In this document: one piece after another, positions 43,954 to 53,135 of the stretch | Layout of the letters: each line of letters begins with the position of its first letter | How positions within the stretch are numbered: position 1 is the stretch's first letter | From: CAYVQZ01 sp964453435 | Lineage (GTDB): Bacteria > Abyssobacteria > SURF-5 | Direction: 5' to 3' | NCBI GenBank assembly: GCA_964453435.1 | Contig: CAYVQZ010000002.1 | Location: 124,001-188,000, forward strand | DNA length: 64,000 bases | Position numbers and translations under genes: made by a program | The notes under the pieces: generated by a model | What the model was told of the DNA's origin: nothing | Seen by the model: the letters and a program-made list of their open reading frames with translations, nothing else | Databases searched by the model: none

Positions 43954-44218
43954 CACAGAATAAATTGTGTCCGTCCTGCGGTTGCGCATTTCGCCGAGCG
44001 CCGGCCTGCGCGGCCGTGTCAAATTGCGGAATTTGTCGGTTTCTTCCCTGAGCGAATCAGGCGCCACGCCTGAGACTCGCGGGAGATTGGCCGACTTGAC
44101 CGCCGCGCGAAAGACAACCACCCGCAGGACAGATTCAATTCCCCTTCCGTAATCTCAAGCTCATGCTTCCGGTCATTGCCAAGTTCCAATTATTGTGGGG
44201 AGAGAAGAGGAGAGGCAA

Positions 44219-45592
44219 ATGGACGGACACCTCAGCATGTCACAGTGGGCCTGCGCATCACCACTCAAGAGACGGTCACTCCAAACAACGTTGTTGACCT
44301 TCTTTCTAGCGTTCACTCTATTCACCGATACGGCGTTTGCGCAGGATTCCGCTATCATTCTGCGCACGTACCGGGTGAGGTACGCGAGCGTATTGGAACT
44401 CGAACCCATTGTTCGTCCGCTGCTCTCGCAGGAGGGGACCCTCTCGGTTGATGAGAGGACAAATTCCATGATTGCGCGCGACACGATGGCCAACATTAAG
44501 GCGATCGATGACACGGTCATGATATTGGATACGCGGATGCCGTCGCGAACGTTCTGCTTGAACTATGCCGAGCCGCAGGCAATGGCCGAACGGATAAGGA
44601 GGATATTGGGACCGCTGGCGGCAAGCGTTGAGCCTGACACCAGGACGCACTCCGTTTTTGTAATGACCACAGAGGCGAACCTCGAGCGTATCGAGCCGCT
44701 TGTTCGGCACTGGGACAAGCAGGGCCAGCAGGTGTCGATTCAGGCCGATATCCTCGATGTTTCATCCGCAAAGCTCAAAGAACTCGGAATCGATTGGGAG
44801 TTGCGACTGGGGTACTCGGGCGGCGACAACGAAGCCGTGTTCAGCGTCGGCACGGGACGAGCCTCGCCCGACAACCCTTCCACCGGCGGCATCACGCTGG
44901 GAACGCCCACCATCAACGTTCCCGCTGTGTTCGACCCTGCGGGCAACCTCGTCGCTCCGCCACAGGTAATTCCCGGTTCCGACTTCAGCGCGGCAATCGA
45001 GGCGCTGGTCGAGGACAGCTCCACCCGCACGTTGTCCAGGCCCCGCATCATGGTGCTTGACGGCCATCCGGCCCGTTTCGAGGTGGCGACGCTCGAGCCG
45101 TACGCGAACACGCATTACAATGCGGCCGGCGCCGCCAGTTCGCTGGATATTCAGTTCCTCGATATCGGAATCATCCTCGAGACCGTTCCCCATATAAACG
45201 AAGAAGGCTACATCTTGCTGGATATCCGGCCCGAAGTCAGCACGCTTGTCCGCGACGAGTTCTTCGACACCACGATTATCCCCGACGAAGGCGGCGCCAT
45301 CACGAACTCCATTCGCGTTCCGGTCAAGCGGCAGAACCGGGCAACCACGACGGTCATGGTACGTGACCGGCAGACAATCGTAATCGGCGGGTTGCGAACA
45401 CATCAGAACTTCGAATCGCAACGCAAGGTGCCTCTCTTGGGCGATGTCCCCATACTCGGAATTCCGTTCCGGAGCCTGAACCAATCCGACGACGACCGCG
45501 AAATCGTTATCTTTATCACACCCGAGATCACAACCGGCGGGCTCACCTCGCCCGAATCCCGCAGGCTTCAAGCGCTCCAGCCGAGAGAGTAG
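44219..45592 (+). CDS. Secretin-family outer-membrane protein (short)
   Basis: A 457 aa protein of the GspD/PilQ secretin family, with a signal peptide (about residues 20-42, ending AFAQ). An N-domain precedes two N1-like repeats (IILRTYRVRYASVLELEPIV, VDERTNSMIARD; EPDTRTHSVFVMT). The C-terminal secretin core contains VSIQADILDVSSAKLKELG, LSRPRIMVLDGHPA, and IVIGGLRTHQNFESQRKVPL with GDVPILGIPF. It lacks the long N0-N3 array and a lipoprotein anchor. No pilus or T2SS genes are adjacent. ATG 44219 is preferred (GAGGAG upstream). The 43954-44218 gap has a 7-bp hairpin at 44057-44073 and no gene. Confidence 0.85.
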   Translation: MDGHLSMSQWACASPLKRRSLQTTLLTFFLAFTLFTDTAFAQDSAIILRTYRVRYASVLELEPIVRPLLSQEGTLSVDERTNSMIARDTMANIKAIDDTVMILDTRMPSRTFCLNYAEPQAMAERIRRILGPLAASVEPDTRTHSVFVMTTEANLERIEPLVRHWDKQGQQVSIQADILDVSSAKLKELGIDWELRLGYSGGDNEAVFSVGTGRASPDNPSTGGITLGTPTINVPAVFDPAGNLVAPPQVIPGSDFSAAIEALVEDSSTRTLSRPRIMVLDGHPARFEVATLEPYANTHYNAAGAASSLDIQFLDIGIILETVPHINEEGYILLDIRPEVSTLVRDEFFDTTIIPDEGGAITNSIRVPVKRQNRATTTVMVRDRQTIVIGGLRTHQNFESQRKVPLLGDVPILGIPFRSLNQSDDDREIVIFITPEITTGGLTSPESRRLQALQPRE

Positions 45593-45685
45593 GTCGGAAA
45601 CAGGTTCCGATACGTCGGGACAGGCTTCATACAGATAAGCCGCGGGGGTAGAACGTGTAAAAATCCGGAATGAAACAGCGTTCCC

Positions 45686-46123
45686 CTAATCCGGAAAAAC
45701 GACTTCCGTTCGGCACACCGCCAATTCTCTGCCGTCCTGGTTTTCGGCCTTCAGCTCGACAACGACATAATTCTTCCCCGGACAGATAACGTGTTTTTCG
45801 GTTACGCTCCCGGAACAGTTCACCGTCCAACCGGCAAGAACCGGCCAGAAGAATTTCGACGTCATTTTCCGTATCTGCAACCCGGCGGGGTAGGCCCAAC
45901 TCGAAACCACTGATAGCATGAACGACATCGTCATCATGCCGTGCGCCACCGTGTGAGGTATCCCGAATGGCTGAGCCGTTGCAACCCAGTGGGGGTCGCA
46001 GTGCACGGGATTGTAATCCAGCGAAGCGACCGCATACTTCCAAAATGTCTCCTGGGTGACCGGCCTGCTGATCGCCGGAAGTTCGTCTCCGACTTGTACC
46101 GAATCAAAGGTTAGTTTTTTCAT
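45686..46123 (-). CDS. MaoC-like dehydratase-domain protein
   Basis: A 145 aa hotdog-fold protein of the MaoC/R-specific enoyl-CoA hydratase type: VGDELPAISRPVTQETFWKY and SLDYNPVHCDPHWV with the catalytic Asp/His pair (D..NPVH), followed by TVAHGMMTMSF. Its partner upstream is the FAS1-dehydratase-like protein at 46180-46758. Together they look like the two halves of a heterodimeric enoyl-CoA hydratase. ATG 46123 has AGGAG 13 bases upstream. Confidence 0.88.
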   Translation of the reverse strand: MKKLTFDSVQVGDELPAISRPVTQETFWKYAVASLDYNPVHCDPHWVATAQPFGIPHTVAHGMMTMSFMLSVVSSWAYPAGLQIRKMTSKFFWPVLAGWTVNCSGSVTEKHVICPGKNYVVVELKAENQDGRELAVCRTEVVFPD

Positions 46124-46179
46124 TTCGCTCTTGCTCCTGTAGTTCGGCAAACACCTTGCTCAGGCCGTTCCGGGCGCCG

Positions 46180-46758
46180 TCACAATTCAACTCCCCGTTT
46201 CCCTTCAAGAAATTTCCTTATGTCCGCCTTTGTTTTCGGAAGAATCAAGGTGGCGATCCACGAAGCCTTTTTCACGTTATCCTGGTTATAGAAATCGGCC
46301 TTGTATTGGAGGTAGTATTTCCCTCGCTTAATGTATCGGTCGTGCGGCCGCATCGTGATGTGAATGGTCTCTCCCACGCGAAACGGTTCGTAAAACTCTA
46401 TGTCCTGCCCCGGATTCCGCGCGCCGGGAGTCCTCACCCAGTTGCCGCGTCCCCGAACGCCGATGCACCAGAACCCTATCTCCGTAATAAAGAGGGGATG
46501 TGGCATCAGTTGTCCCCAGACCGAATTCTTTGCGTACTCCTCGTCATGCATCAACGGATTGTCGTCGAGGACCGCATCGGCGTAGTATCGCATGTCTTCC
46601 GCCTTGATCTCGAAGGTCTGCTCGCCGGGGATTTCTTCCTCGGACTCGAAGTCAATCTCGTCCCAGGCTTCGTAATTTTCCGCCTCCTTGAAAAAATCCG
46701 TGTCGAATATTCGTTGCTTCCCGGTCTCGAAGAATTGCTCAAAATTCTGACGACTCAT
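46180..46758 (-). CDS. MaoC N-terminal / FAS1-like dehydratase-domain protein
   Basis: A 192 aa hotdog protein. FEIKAEDMRYYADAVLDDNP and HPLFITEIGFWCIGVRGRGN match the FAS1-like N-terminal MaoC domain, and NWVRTPGARNPGQDIEFYEPF the usual hotdog helix-strand region. It is 56 bp upstream of the MaoC protein at 45686-46123 on the same strand. The DNA before its ATG holds AGGAGG and a perfect 14-bp palindrome at 46788-46801. Confidence 0.83.
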   Translation of the reverse strand: MSRQNFEQFFETGKQRIFDTDFFKEAENYEAWDEIDFESEEEIPGEQTFEIKAEDMRYYADAVLDDNPLMHDEEYAKNSVWGQLMPHPLFITEIGFWCIGVRGRGNWVRTPGARNPGQDIEFYEPFRVGETIHITMRPHDRYIKRGKYYLQYKADFYNQDNVKKASWIATLILPKTKADIRKFLEGKRGVEL

Positions 46759-46787
46759 ACTCGGCCTCCTTCCCGAATCTTTTCAGT

Positions 46788-46801
46788 AGGATTCGAATCC
46801 T
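46788..46801. promoter_or_regulatory. Perfect palindrome upstream of the MaoC pair
   Basis: AGGATTCGAATCCT is a perfect 14-bp palindrome, 30 bp before the ATG of the MaoC-domain gene. It could be a repressor site or a chance hairpin. Confidence 0.5.
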
Positions 46802-46927
46802 TCGTCGGTTTCAACATCGCTTCGGCAGAAGAATTTCAATCAGCTTATCCTAACTCATCGTCGAAGCGCAACAAGCCTTGGATAGAAGAATATTTTTTAT
46901 TCGGACCTGGTTGAACAGGTTGCTCTC

Positions 46928-46957
46928 TTGAAGTCGAACGGGTTGAGCGGATAGTAT
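46928..46957 (+). promoter_or_regulatory. Promoter of the HAD phosphatase gene
   Basis: TTGAAG and TAGTAT separated by 18 bp, 82 bp before the GTG start at 47039. Confidence 0.5.
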
Positions 46958-47038
46958 GATGCAACAGTTCTTCATCATTTAATCCTTGTCCGGAAGGTTC
47001 CCGGCGCGACAAGGAGTCGAAAACACGGGGAAGACACA

Positions 47039-47716
47039 GTGGAACCGGAATTTAAGACGGTCATCTTCGATTTTGATTACACCTTGGCTGATCCCGGAGA
47101 GGCGGCGGTCGATTGCATAAACTTCGCATTTCGAAATATTGGCCTTCCGGATGTCTCTGCCGAGAAAGCTCGTCAAACGGTCGGTCTTCCGCTTTCGGAG
47201 GTTCTCCTAAAGTTAGCGGGAGAAGCGCACATGAGCCACTGTGGCGAATTTATCCGTTCATTCCGTAAGCGGGCCGATGAGATTATGGCTGCGTCGACCA
47301 TTCTCTTTGACCCGGCGCCTGAAACGGTTCGCGCCTTGAAAACATGTGACCTCGCCCTTGGTATCGTTTCCACAAAGGGTCGATTTAGAATTCGGCCCAT
47401 CCTGGAGCGCGAAGGTCTCCTCGATTTCTTTGATGTCATTATCGGCGGAGAAGATGTTTCGGAATATAAGCCTGATCCCGAAGGGCTGCTCGCGGCCATT
47501 CGACAGGTAAAATGTTCGCCATCCGATGCCTTGTATGTCGGCGACAGCATCGTGGACGCGGAAACGGCAATGCGGGCGAAAGTTACGTTTGTCGCTGTTC
47601 TTTCCGGTGTAACCCCGAAAGAAAGCTTTCAGAAATATCCCGTTTATGCGATCATCGAAACTCTTTCTCAGTTACCAACCCTCATAGGTTGTTCTGCGCG
47701 CCCTTTTACAAAGTAG
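47039..47716 (+). CDS. HAD-superfamily phosphatase (phosphoglycolate-phosphatase-like)
   Basis: A 225 aa HAD hydrolase with DFDYTLAD (motif 1, DxDxT, residues 11-18), LGIVSTKGRF (motif 2 Ser/Thr), KPDPEGLLAAI (motif 3 Lys) and YVGDSIVDAETA (motif 4 acidic pair). The cap pattern resembles PPaX/Gph. GTG start at 47039 with GGGGAAG upstream. Substrate unknown; the gene stands alone behind its own promoter. Confidence 0.9.
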   Translation: MEPEFKTVIFDFDYTLADPGEAAVDCINFAFRNIGLPDVSAEKARQTVGLPLSEVLLKLAGEAHMSHCGEFIRSFRKRADEIMAASTILFDPAPETVRALKTCDLALGIVSTKGRFRIRPILEREGLLDFFDVIIGGEDVSEYKPDPEGLLAAIRQVKCSPSDALYVGDSIVDAETAMRAKVTFVAVLSGVTPKESFQKYPVYAIIETLSQLPTLIGCSARPFTK

Positions 47717-47874
47717 CTTGCGTTCGGCCCGACAGAACAAGGCTTTGAATCTCAGTGGCGGGAACATTTTGCTCCGTTTTTTCTATCGCGCTCATACGAT
47801 GGAGCAGCGGAGATTGATGATTTTTCTTCCAGCATCGGTGTCTCGCTGGCCTTGCGCATACATTCCGGGGCATA

Positions 47875-49461
47875 ATGAAAAGACGATGGTATCAACCAGT
47901 CGAGCGCCGGTGCATGTTATCCCATAAATTCAAGATATCAGATGTTGTTGCAGTCGTACTTGCTGGGGCAATAGTTTTCTTTTGTTTTGTAGGAGTGTTA
48001 CTTTTTCTGTTTCCTCCCGCATCAGTCCTGCGGCCTCGCGAGACGCCAGCCCCAGCAACGATACCGGTGAAGGCTGCGTCATCCCTCACGAAAACCTCCA
48101 GCTCCTTGTATCGGGTTGAAAGGGAGAAGGAAAAGCCGGAAATGACGGATAAGGCCCCTCTTCCCGAACCACGTCGGCCACGGGTTGCAGAAGGCACGCC
48201 GCCACCGAGCGTCGAGAAGAAGCAGCCAGAAGAAAGGCCGGTGATTGAAAAAGAACGGCCGGCCCCCGCTCCGTCGCGCCCATCACCGTTTCCGACCCTC
48301 TCCGCAAATTCCAGGCGCACAGGATTCGTTCCTGCTGGTCCTGAACCTCCTCTCGAACTGAAATGGAGTGTCGAACTCGCTGAACCGACGGGAGTGACAT
48401 TGGGTAATGGACTCGTTTATGTGACAACAAGTTCCAGCGTGCTTGCGCTTGAACCAGGGACCGGTGAAGAAGTCTGGCGCGCCGACATGCCGCGCAGGGA
48501 CGAATATTACAAGACCCCTCCTTCCGTGGACGGAGATGCGCTGTATGCGGCCATCGACGATACGCTCGTCTGCATTGACGCGCTGACTGGGGCGGAACGA
48601 TGGACCTTTCAGGCGGATGGGAGTGTATTTCCCTCGGTTGGAGTAACTCGCGCTTCGGTCATCTTCGGCGCAGGGCACCCTCCGGCGGAGAAACGCTCGA
48701 AGTTCATTTATGCTGTCGAAAAACTGCATGGCGCTCTCGAATGGAAGTTCGAGTATTCGGAGCCGAACACGCCGGCTTGGACCGTCTCGCCGCTTGTCGA
48801 CGAAAATGAATCGCTTGTTTATTTTGGCGTACGCGTGGGCAAGGAGAACCTGCTCATGGCGGTCGAGGCAAGTTCCGGTCAGAGAGTGTGGACGACGGTC
48901 GTTCCCGACTTACCCGATTCGAGCACGATGAGAGGAAGAGTCATTACCCTGCACGAAGCCACGTATCCGCGAATTCGGAATCCGGGCTCCTCCGGCATCA
49001 CGATGGATGCTACAACAATAGTCAGTTGTCTTGATGGCCTTCAGTTGTTCGAGCGGAAAGCCGGCAAATGGCTCTGGAGCCATCTGCCCGTCGGTTACAC
49101 GCGCAAGCCGGCCCTTGCAAATGAGATAATTGTGTTTGCGACGGAAGGCGTAGTATACACGAACATGATGGTGCTGGCGGTCGGAAAAGCAAGTCGCAAG
49201 GAATTGTGGAGGTATAAGGTTCCCGCGCCCTTCACCGACTACACACTCTCGGCCGACTATGTCTACCTGACTTCGGGCTGGCTCGATTTGGGCTCCAACA
49301 ACTCCCTTCTCGCTGTCTTGTCGCTCCACACGGGGCGGGAGGTTTGGGAAGGACCGGTTGCCGACATGATCGGACTCTATCCGCCTACCGTAGCGCCCGA
49401 CGCGGTCTATGTTTCCGGCCTGGAGAAGGTTCAGAAATATGGTCGGTCAACCTCTCAATGA
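47875..49461 (+). CDS. Membrane-anchored PQQ-repeat (BamB-like) beta-propeller protein
   Basis: A 528 aa protein. Residues 22-47 form one transmembrane segment, then a long Pro/Glu-rich linker (about 55-145) leads to a propeller with repeating stretches such as ALEPGTGEEVWRADMPRRDE, CIDALTGAERWTFQADG, AVEASSGQRVWTTVV and LSLHTGREVWEGP. These are PQQ-binding-like repeats without evidence of cofactor. Topology suggests periplasmic display. No BamB-like lipobox is present. The start could also be the second Met at 47914. Confidence 0.82.
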   Translation: MKRRWYQPVERRCMLSHKFKISDVVAVVLAGAIVFFCFVGVLLFLFPPASVLRPRETPAPATIPVKAASSLTKTSSSLYRVEREKEKPEMTDKAPLPEPRRPRVAEGTPPPSVEKKQPEERPVIEKERPAPAPSRPSPFPTLSANSRRTGFVPAGPEPPLELKWSVELAEPTGVTLGNGLVYVTTSSSVLALEPGTGEEVWRADMPRRDEYYKTPPSVDGDALYAAIDDTLVCIDALTGAERWTFQADGSVFPSVGVTRASVIFGAGHPPAEKRSKFIYAVEKLHGALEWKFEYSEPNTPAWTVSPLVDENESLVYFGVRVGKENLLMAVEASSGQRVWTTVVPDLPDSSTMRGRVITLHEATYPRIRNPGSSGITMDATTIVSCLDGLQLFERKAGKWLWSHLPVGYTRKPALANEIIVFATEGVVYTNMMVLAVGKASRKELWRYKVPAPFTDYTLSADYVYLTSGWLDLGSNNSLLAVLSLHTGREVWEGPVADMIGLYPPTVAPDAVYVSGLEKVQKYGRSTSQ

Positions 49462-49530
49462 GTCGGCCATTCTCGCCGGGAGGGATTTATCGATGTGAGT
49501 ATAACAAAAGCTCGCAACGGGACTGCCGCC

Positions 49531-50367
49531 TCAGCGGATTCCTTCCAATTTCTTCACCAGCGGGTTCAGGTCCAGCTCCGTCTCACGACGCTGCCCCCCA
49601 AGCTGCATGAACCTGGTCATCCTTTCCTGTCCCGCCGATGTCGCCACCGATTGATTGAAGTAATGAGCTTCCTCCAACAATCCTTCAAGAATCGGCAGTT
49701 CAGCGGCGTTCACCGACGCTTTCGCCAGCGCTATCGCCTCCGCGGGAAATGACGCAATACGGTAGGCGAGTCGCTCGACAAACGGTGTTAATTCCTCCGG
49801 CGGCAGAGCCCGGTTTATATAACCGTATCGCTCCGCGAGTTCAGCCGGCATGTCCTCGCACCCGAGAATGACCTCCAATGCCCGGCCCCTGCCCATCAAG
49901 CGCGGCAGGCGTTGGGTTCCGCTGCCGCCGGGAATGATTCCGAGGGCCACCTCCGATTGCGCCAAGATTGCTTTCCCAAGCGCTCCGAACCGCATGTCGA
50001 GCGAGAGGACAAACTCGCTCCCGCCGCCCCGCGCCCTGCCTTCAATCTTTGCGATGGTTGCCTTGGTCATCGTGCGGAACCGGTCCACCAACGCGTGAAA
50101 CGGACTCAGTTCCGTCGATTTCGGAGGCGCCTCCGTCGGCAGACCCAGAATCAGGGACACATCCGCATGCGCGATGAAGAATTCGGGATTCGCGCTGTCG
50201 AACACGACGACCCTGACCGAATCATCCGTCTCCAACTCGCGCCCTATGAGGTCCATCTCCTGCATCAAGGACAGGTCGAAAAGATTTATCGGTGGATGGT
50301 CGATTGTAATGAATGCCACTCCTCGATCCATCCGTATTTTCAGACATTCATATCCGTTGTATGCCAT
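49531..50367 (-). CDS. Enoyl-CoA hydratase/isomerase family protein
   Basis: A 278 aa crotonase. AKIEGRARGGGSEFVLSLDM carries the first active-site Glu, SEVALGIIPGGSGTQRLPR the second, and AHADVSLI the oxyanion region, so both catalytic glutamates of hydratases are kept. It is last of the acyl-CoA set at 49.5-54.4 kb, after ligase, nitroreductase and dehydrogenase. The substrate is unknown. Confidence 0.9.
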   Translation of the reverse strand: MAYNGYECLKIRMDRGVAFITIDHPPINLFDLSLMQEMDLIGRELETDDSVRVVVFDSANPEFFIAHADVSLILGLPTEAPPKSTELSPFHALVDRFRTMTKATIAKIEGRARGGGSEFVLSLDMRFGALGKAILAQSEVALGIIPGGSGTQRLPRLMGRGRALEVILGCEDMPAELAERYGYINRALPPEELTPFVERLAYRIASFPAEAIALAKASVNAAELPILEGLLEEAHYFNQSVATSAGQERMTRFMQLGGQRRETELDLNPLVKKLEGIR

Positions 50368-50469
50368 CTCGCGCCCTCCGTGGTCGGGCCTGTCTTGTCT
50401 GCCCGGCGTGCAATTCGTCGGTTTTCATGGATTCTGTTCTCAGGCCCGCCGCCGCGCCCAGTCTGTTCG

Positions 50470-52062
50470 CTATGTCTTCTTCAGCTTCAGCTCCGGCATC
50501 TCTTTCTCTCGGTCCCACGTCCTGTCCGTGACGCCTCGCTTCTTCATGTCGGCCTTCGTCACCCGCATGGTGCCCGTGCGCGGTATTTCGTCGACCACGT
50601 CAACGTACCGGGGAACCATGAAATACGCCATGTTTTCGGCGCAGTGCCGCATCAAATCCTTCAGGTCAAGCTCCATGCCTTCGTTCGGCCTGACCCATAT
50701 CATGACATCGTCTTCGCCCAATTCCGACGGAACCCCGAAAGCGGCCGATTCCGCAACTGCCGGATGTTTTTCAACAATGTTCTCAACTTCAAACGACGAG
50801 ATATTCTCGCCGCGCCGCCGCATGGAATCCGTCTTGCGGTCCACAAAATAGAGATTCCCCTCTTCGTCGGCATAAAAGAGGTCGCCCGAATAAATCCATT
50901 GGTCTCGAACCTTCTTCGCCGAAGCCTCCGGATTCTTGTAATATTCCACCGGCCGGCTCTCGTTTTCACGAACCCTGGTGATAAGCTCGCCCACTTCTCC
51001 CCGAGGAACCTCATTGCCATTCTCGTTCACAAGTTTCCACTCGGTTCCCGGCAGTGGCGTGCCGCACGAGCCGACAGGAGCTGTGCCTAGGTTCATAATC
51101 AGCACACCGCCGCCGTCCACGGCTCCGTACGCCTCCCATATCTTCACGCCAAACCTTTTCTCAAACGGGACCCACAGGTTCGACGGGCATGCCGCGGAAT
51201 TGACAAGTCGCACGGGATTATCGGCATCGTCGGGTCGTTCCGGCTGTTTCATCAGAATCGGAATCATGGCCCCCAGCGCGTTGAACTGTGTCGCGCCATA
51301 TTTCCGTATAGGCCCCCAGAACTTCGAGGCCGAAAACCGTTTCTCCAATCCGAAGGGCGCCCCGGCGCAAAGAGAGAAGCCGGCGGTGAGAATCAAGGCG
51401 TTCGCATGGAACAGCGGCAGGCACGTGTACAGGATATCATCCGGTTGGACCATGATTCTGGCCAACATCATGAATTGGTTGACACCGCCGGGCCTGTTCC
51501 GATTCACGACCCCTTTCGGAAAACCGGTCGTCCCCGAGGTGTACATGATATGCGTGATGGCGTCATGCTTGATATCATGCTTGGGCCTTTCAGGCGAGCC
51601 GCCGAGCAGTTCCTCGAGGTCGATTGTTCCTCGGGGCAGCGGGGCATCTGAAGTGCGGCGCACAAAAATCTTGTCAATCGCGCCAATCGGCTCGCCGAGC
51701 TCCGCAATCTTGGGGTACAACGCGTCGTCCACCACCAGAAATTTGACATCGGAATTCTCCAGGATGTACTTCAGGCCGTCGCCCTTCAAAGCGACGTTGA
51801 TGGGCACGCTGTAGAATCCGCCCCGGGGCAGGCCATAAAACAGGAACAGGTACTCGGGGCAATTGGTCATCAGGATTGCCACGCCGTCACCGGGCTTCGC
51901 CCCATGCGCCGCCAGGCCATTGGCCACCCGCGAGGTGGCGCGGTCATAATCGCCAAAGGTTATTACCTGCTCCCCGTGAAGAATATAGGGCCGGTCGCCA
52001 ATCGTTTTCCCCTGGTATTCGATCAGGTCCGCAAAGTAATTCAACAGGGATTCGTCACTCAT
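50470..52062 (-). CDS. Acyl-CoA synthetase (AMP-binding, CaiC-like)
   Basis: A 530 aa adenylate-forming CoA ligase. The P-loop MYTSGTTGFPKGVV is near residue 178, WEAYGAVDGGG gives the A5 motif, GDLFYADEEGNLYFVDRKTDSMRRRGENIS combines A7/A8, and the C-terminal Lys lies in GTMRVTKADMKK. The N-terminal layout resembles carnitine/crotonobetaine and fatty-acid ligases. It activates the carboxylic acid whose CoA ester the neighbouring dehydrogenase would oxidise. Confidence 0.93.
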   Translation of the reverse strand: MSDESLLNYFADLIEYQGKTIGDRPYILHGEQVITFGDYDRATSRVANGLAAHGAKPGDGVAILMTNCPEYLFLFYGLPRGGFYSVPINVALKGDGLKYILENSDVKFLVVDDALYPKIAELGEPIGAIDKIFVRRTSDAPLPRGTIDLEELLGGSPERPKHDIKHDAITHIMYTSGTTGFPKGVVNRNRPGGVNQFMMLARIMVQPDDILYTCLPLFHANALILTAGFSLCAGAPFGLEKRFSASKFWGPIRKYGATQFNALGAMIPILMKQPERPDDADNPVRLVNSAACPSNLWVPFEKRFGVKIWEAYGAVDGGGVLIMNLGTAPVGSCGTPLPGTEWKLVNENGNEVPRGEVGELITRVRENESRPVEYYKNPEASAKKVRDQWIYSGDLFYADEEGNLYFVDRKTDSMRRRGENISSFEVENIVEKHPAVAESAAFGVPSELGEDDVMIWVRPNEGMELDLKDLMRHCAENMAYFMVPRYVDVVDEIPRTGTMRVTKADMKKRGVTDRTWDREKEMPELKLKKT

Positions 52063-52123
52063 GACACCATCTCCTCGTGCTTTCTCTCTGTTATGCTAAA
52101 ATTCCTCATTGCTTCGGACCCGC

Positions 52124-53119
52124 TCACCGCTCAATTTCCGGTCCGCCCGCCCCCGGGCGGAACCAGGTGACCGGCTTCGCTTCCCGCGCCACCATTCCGT
52201 GCTGCTTGAAGGCGGGATAGCCAATAGCCAGCGAGCAGACTATCTTGTATGGCGGCTCGATTCCGAGGCGTTCCTTCAGGTCGTCCATCATGTTGACCAG
52301 GTTAATGAACCCACACCAGCACACGCCCAGCCCCAGAGAGTTCGCAACCAGGTTCATGTTCTGTCCGCAGATACCGATATTGATTTCGGGACCGCCGATT
52401 GCGCGCTCGTCACCGAGCATGATTATCAGCGCGGCCGCGTTCAAAAGCGCCGGCAGAATGCCTTCGCCCACGCAGTATATCCCCGCCTGGACACGCGGGT
52501 CGAACATCCCCGGCTGTGGCTCGGTCTCGTATTGAGCCGCCAGCGCCTCGAGCATCTCGTCGGTGCGATACATGGTGCTCGCCATCTGCGTCAGCGGTTG
52601 AACTCGGCTCGAGATTTCGGCAATCAATTCCCTGTCGGTGATTACGATGAATCGCCACGGCTGGCAGTTCCCCGTGCTCGGCGCATGTCTGCCGGCTTCC
52701 AGTATCCTTCTGATTAGAGGTTCGGGAACCGGGTGCTCCTTGAAGTTTCGGGTGCTCCGGCGCTCGAACACCGCCTTTTCTATTTCGGTGTATTCCGTCG
52801 GATTGCCGTCCGCATCCAGCGGCTGCGCCGGTGGCTTGTAGGGGATGTCCGCCGGAACGGTCTTATAAAAGCCCTCTTCCACATAGAACGTTTCCTTTAT
52901 GGATATCGCTTCCGTCGGACACGTCACCACGCAGTTCGAGCAGGTGATACACTCCTCTCGTCCCATGTATGCTTTCTCGTTCTCGTCCAGGGCGGGCACT
53001 TTTCCCGGACAGTTGTCTTTGCACTGCCCGCAGCCGATACATTTTTCCTGGTCGATTTCAATCTTTCCCCAGTGAATCTTCGGGCGGAAAAGCTCCAAGT
53101 ATTTTCTGTCCAGATTCAT
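52124..53119 (-). CDS. Ferredoxin-domain nitroreductase
   Basis: A 331 aa fusion. The N-terminus has two ferredoxin clusters (CIGCGQCKDNCPG and CITCSNCVVTCPT, residues about 28-75), followed by an FMN nitroreductase domain (from about 120) with FERRSTRNF, GRHAPSTGNCQPWRF and GLGVCWCGFI. Such fusions in anaerobes serve as flavin/ferredoxin oxidoreductases. It sits directly behind the acyl-CoA dehydrogenase (16 bp), so it may accept its electrons (inference). ATG 53119 has AGGGAG upstream. Confidence 0.9.
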   Translation of the reverse strand: MNLDRKYLELFRPKIHWGKIEIDQEKCIGCGQCKDNCPGKVPALDENEKAYMGREECITCSNCVVTCPTEAISIKETFYVEEGFYKTVPADIPYKPPAQPLDADGNPTEYTEIEKAVFERRSTRNFKEHPVPEPLIRRILEAGRHAPSTGNCQPWRFIVITDRELIAEISSRVQPLTQMASTMYRTDEMLEALAAQYETEPQPGMFDPRVQAGIYCVGEGILPALLNAAALIIMLGDERAIGGPEINIGICGQNMNLVANSLGLGVCWCGFINLVNMMDDLKERLGIEPPYKIVCSLAIGYPAFKQHGMVAREAKPVTWFRPGAGGPEIER

Positions 53120-53135
53120 ACCGATGTCTCCCTTC

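Noticed and set aside
44057..44073. 7-bp hairpin before the secretin gene
   Set aside because: A stem TCAGGCG/CGCCTGA is perfect but has no T-tract and no link to a known regulator; it is noted only in the gene entry.
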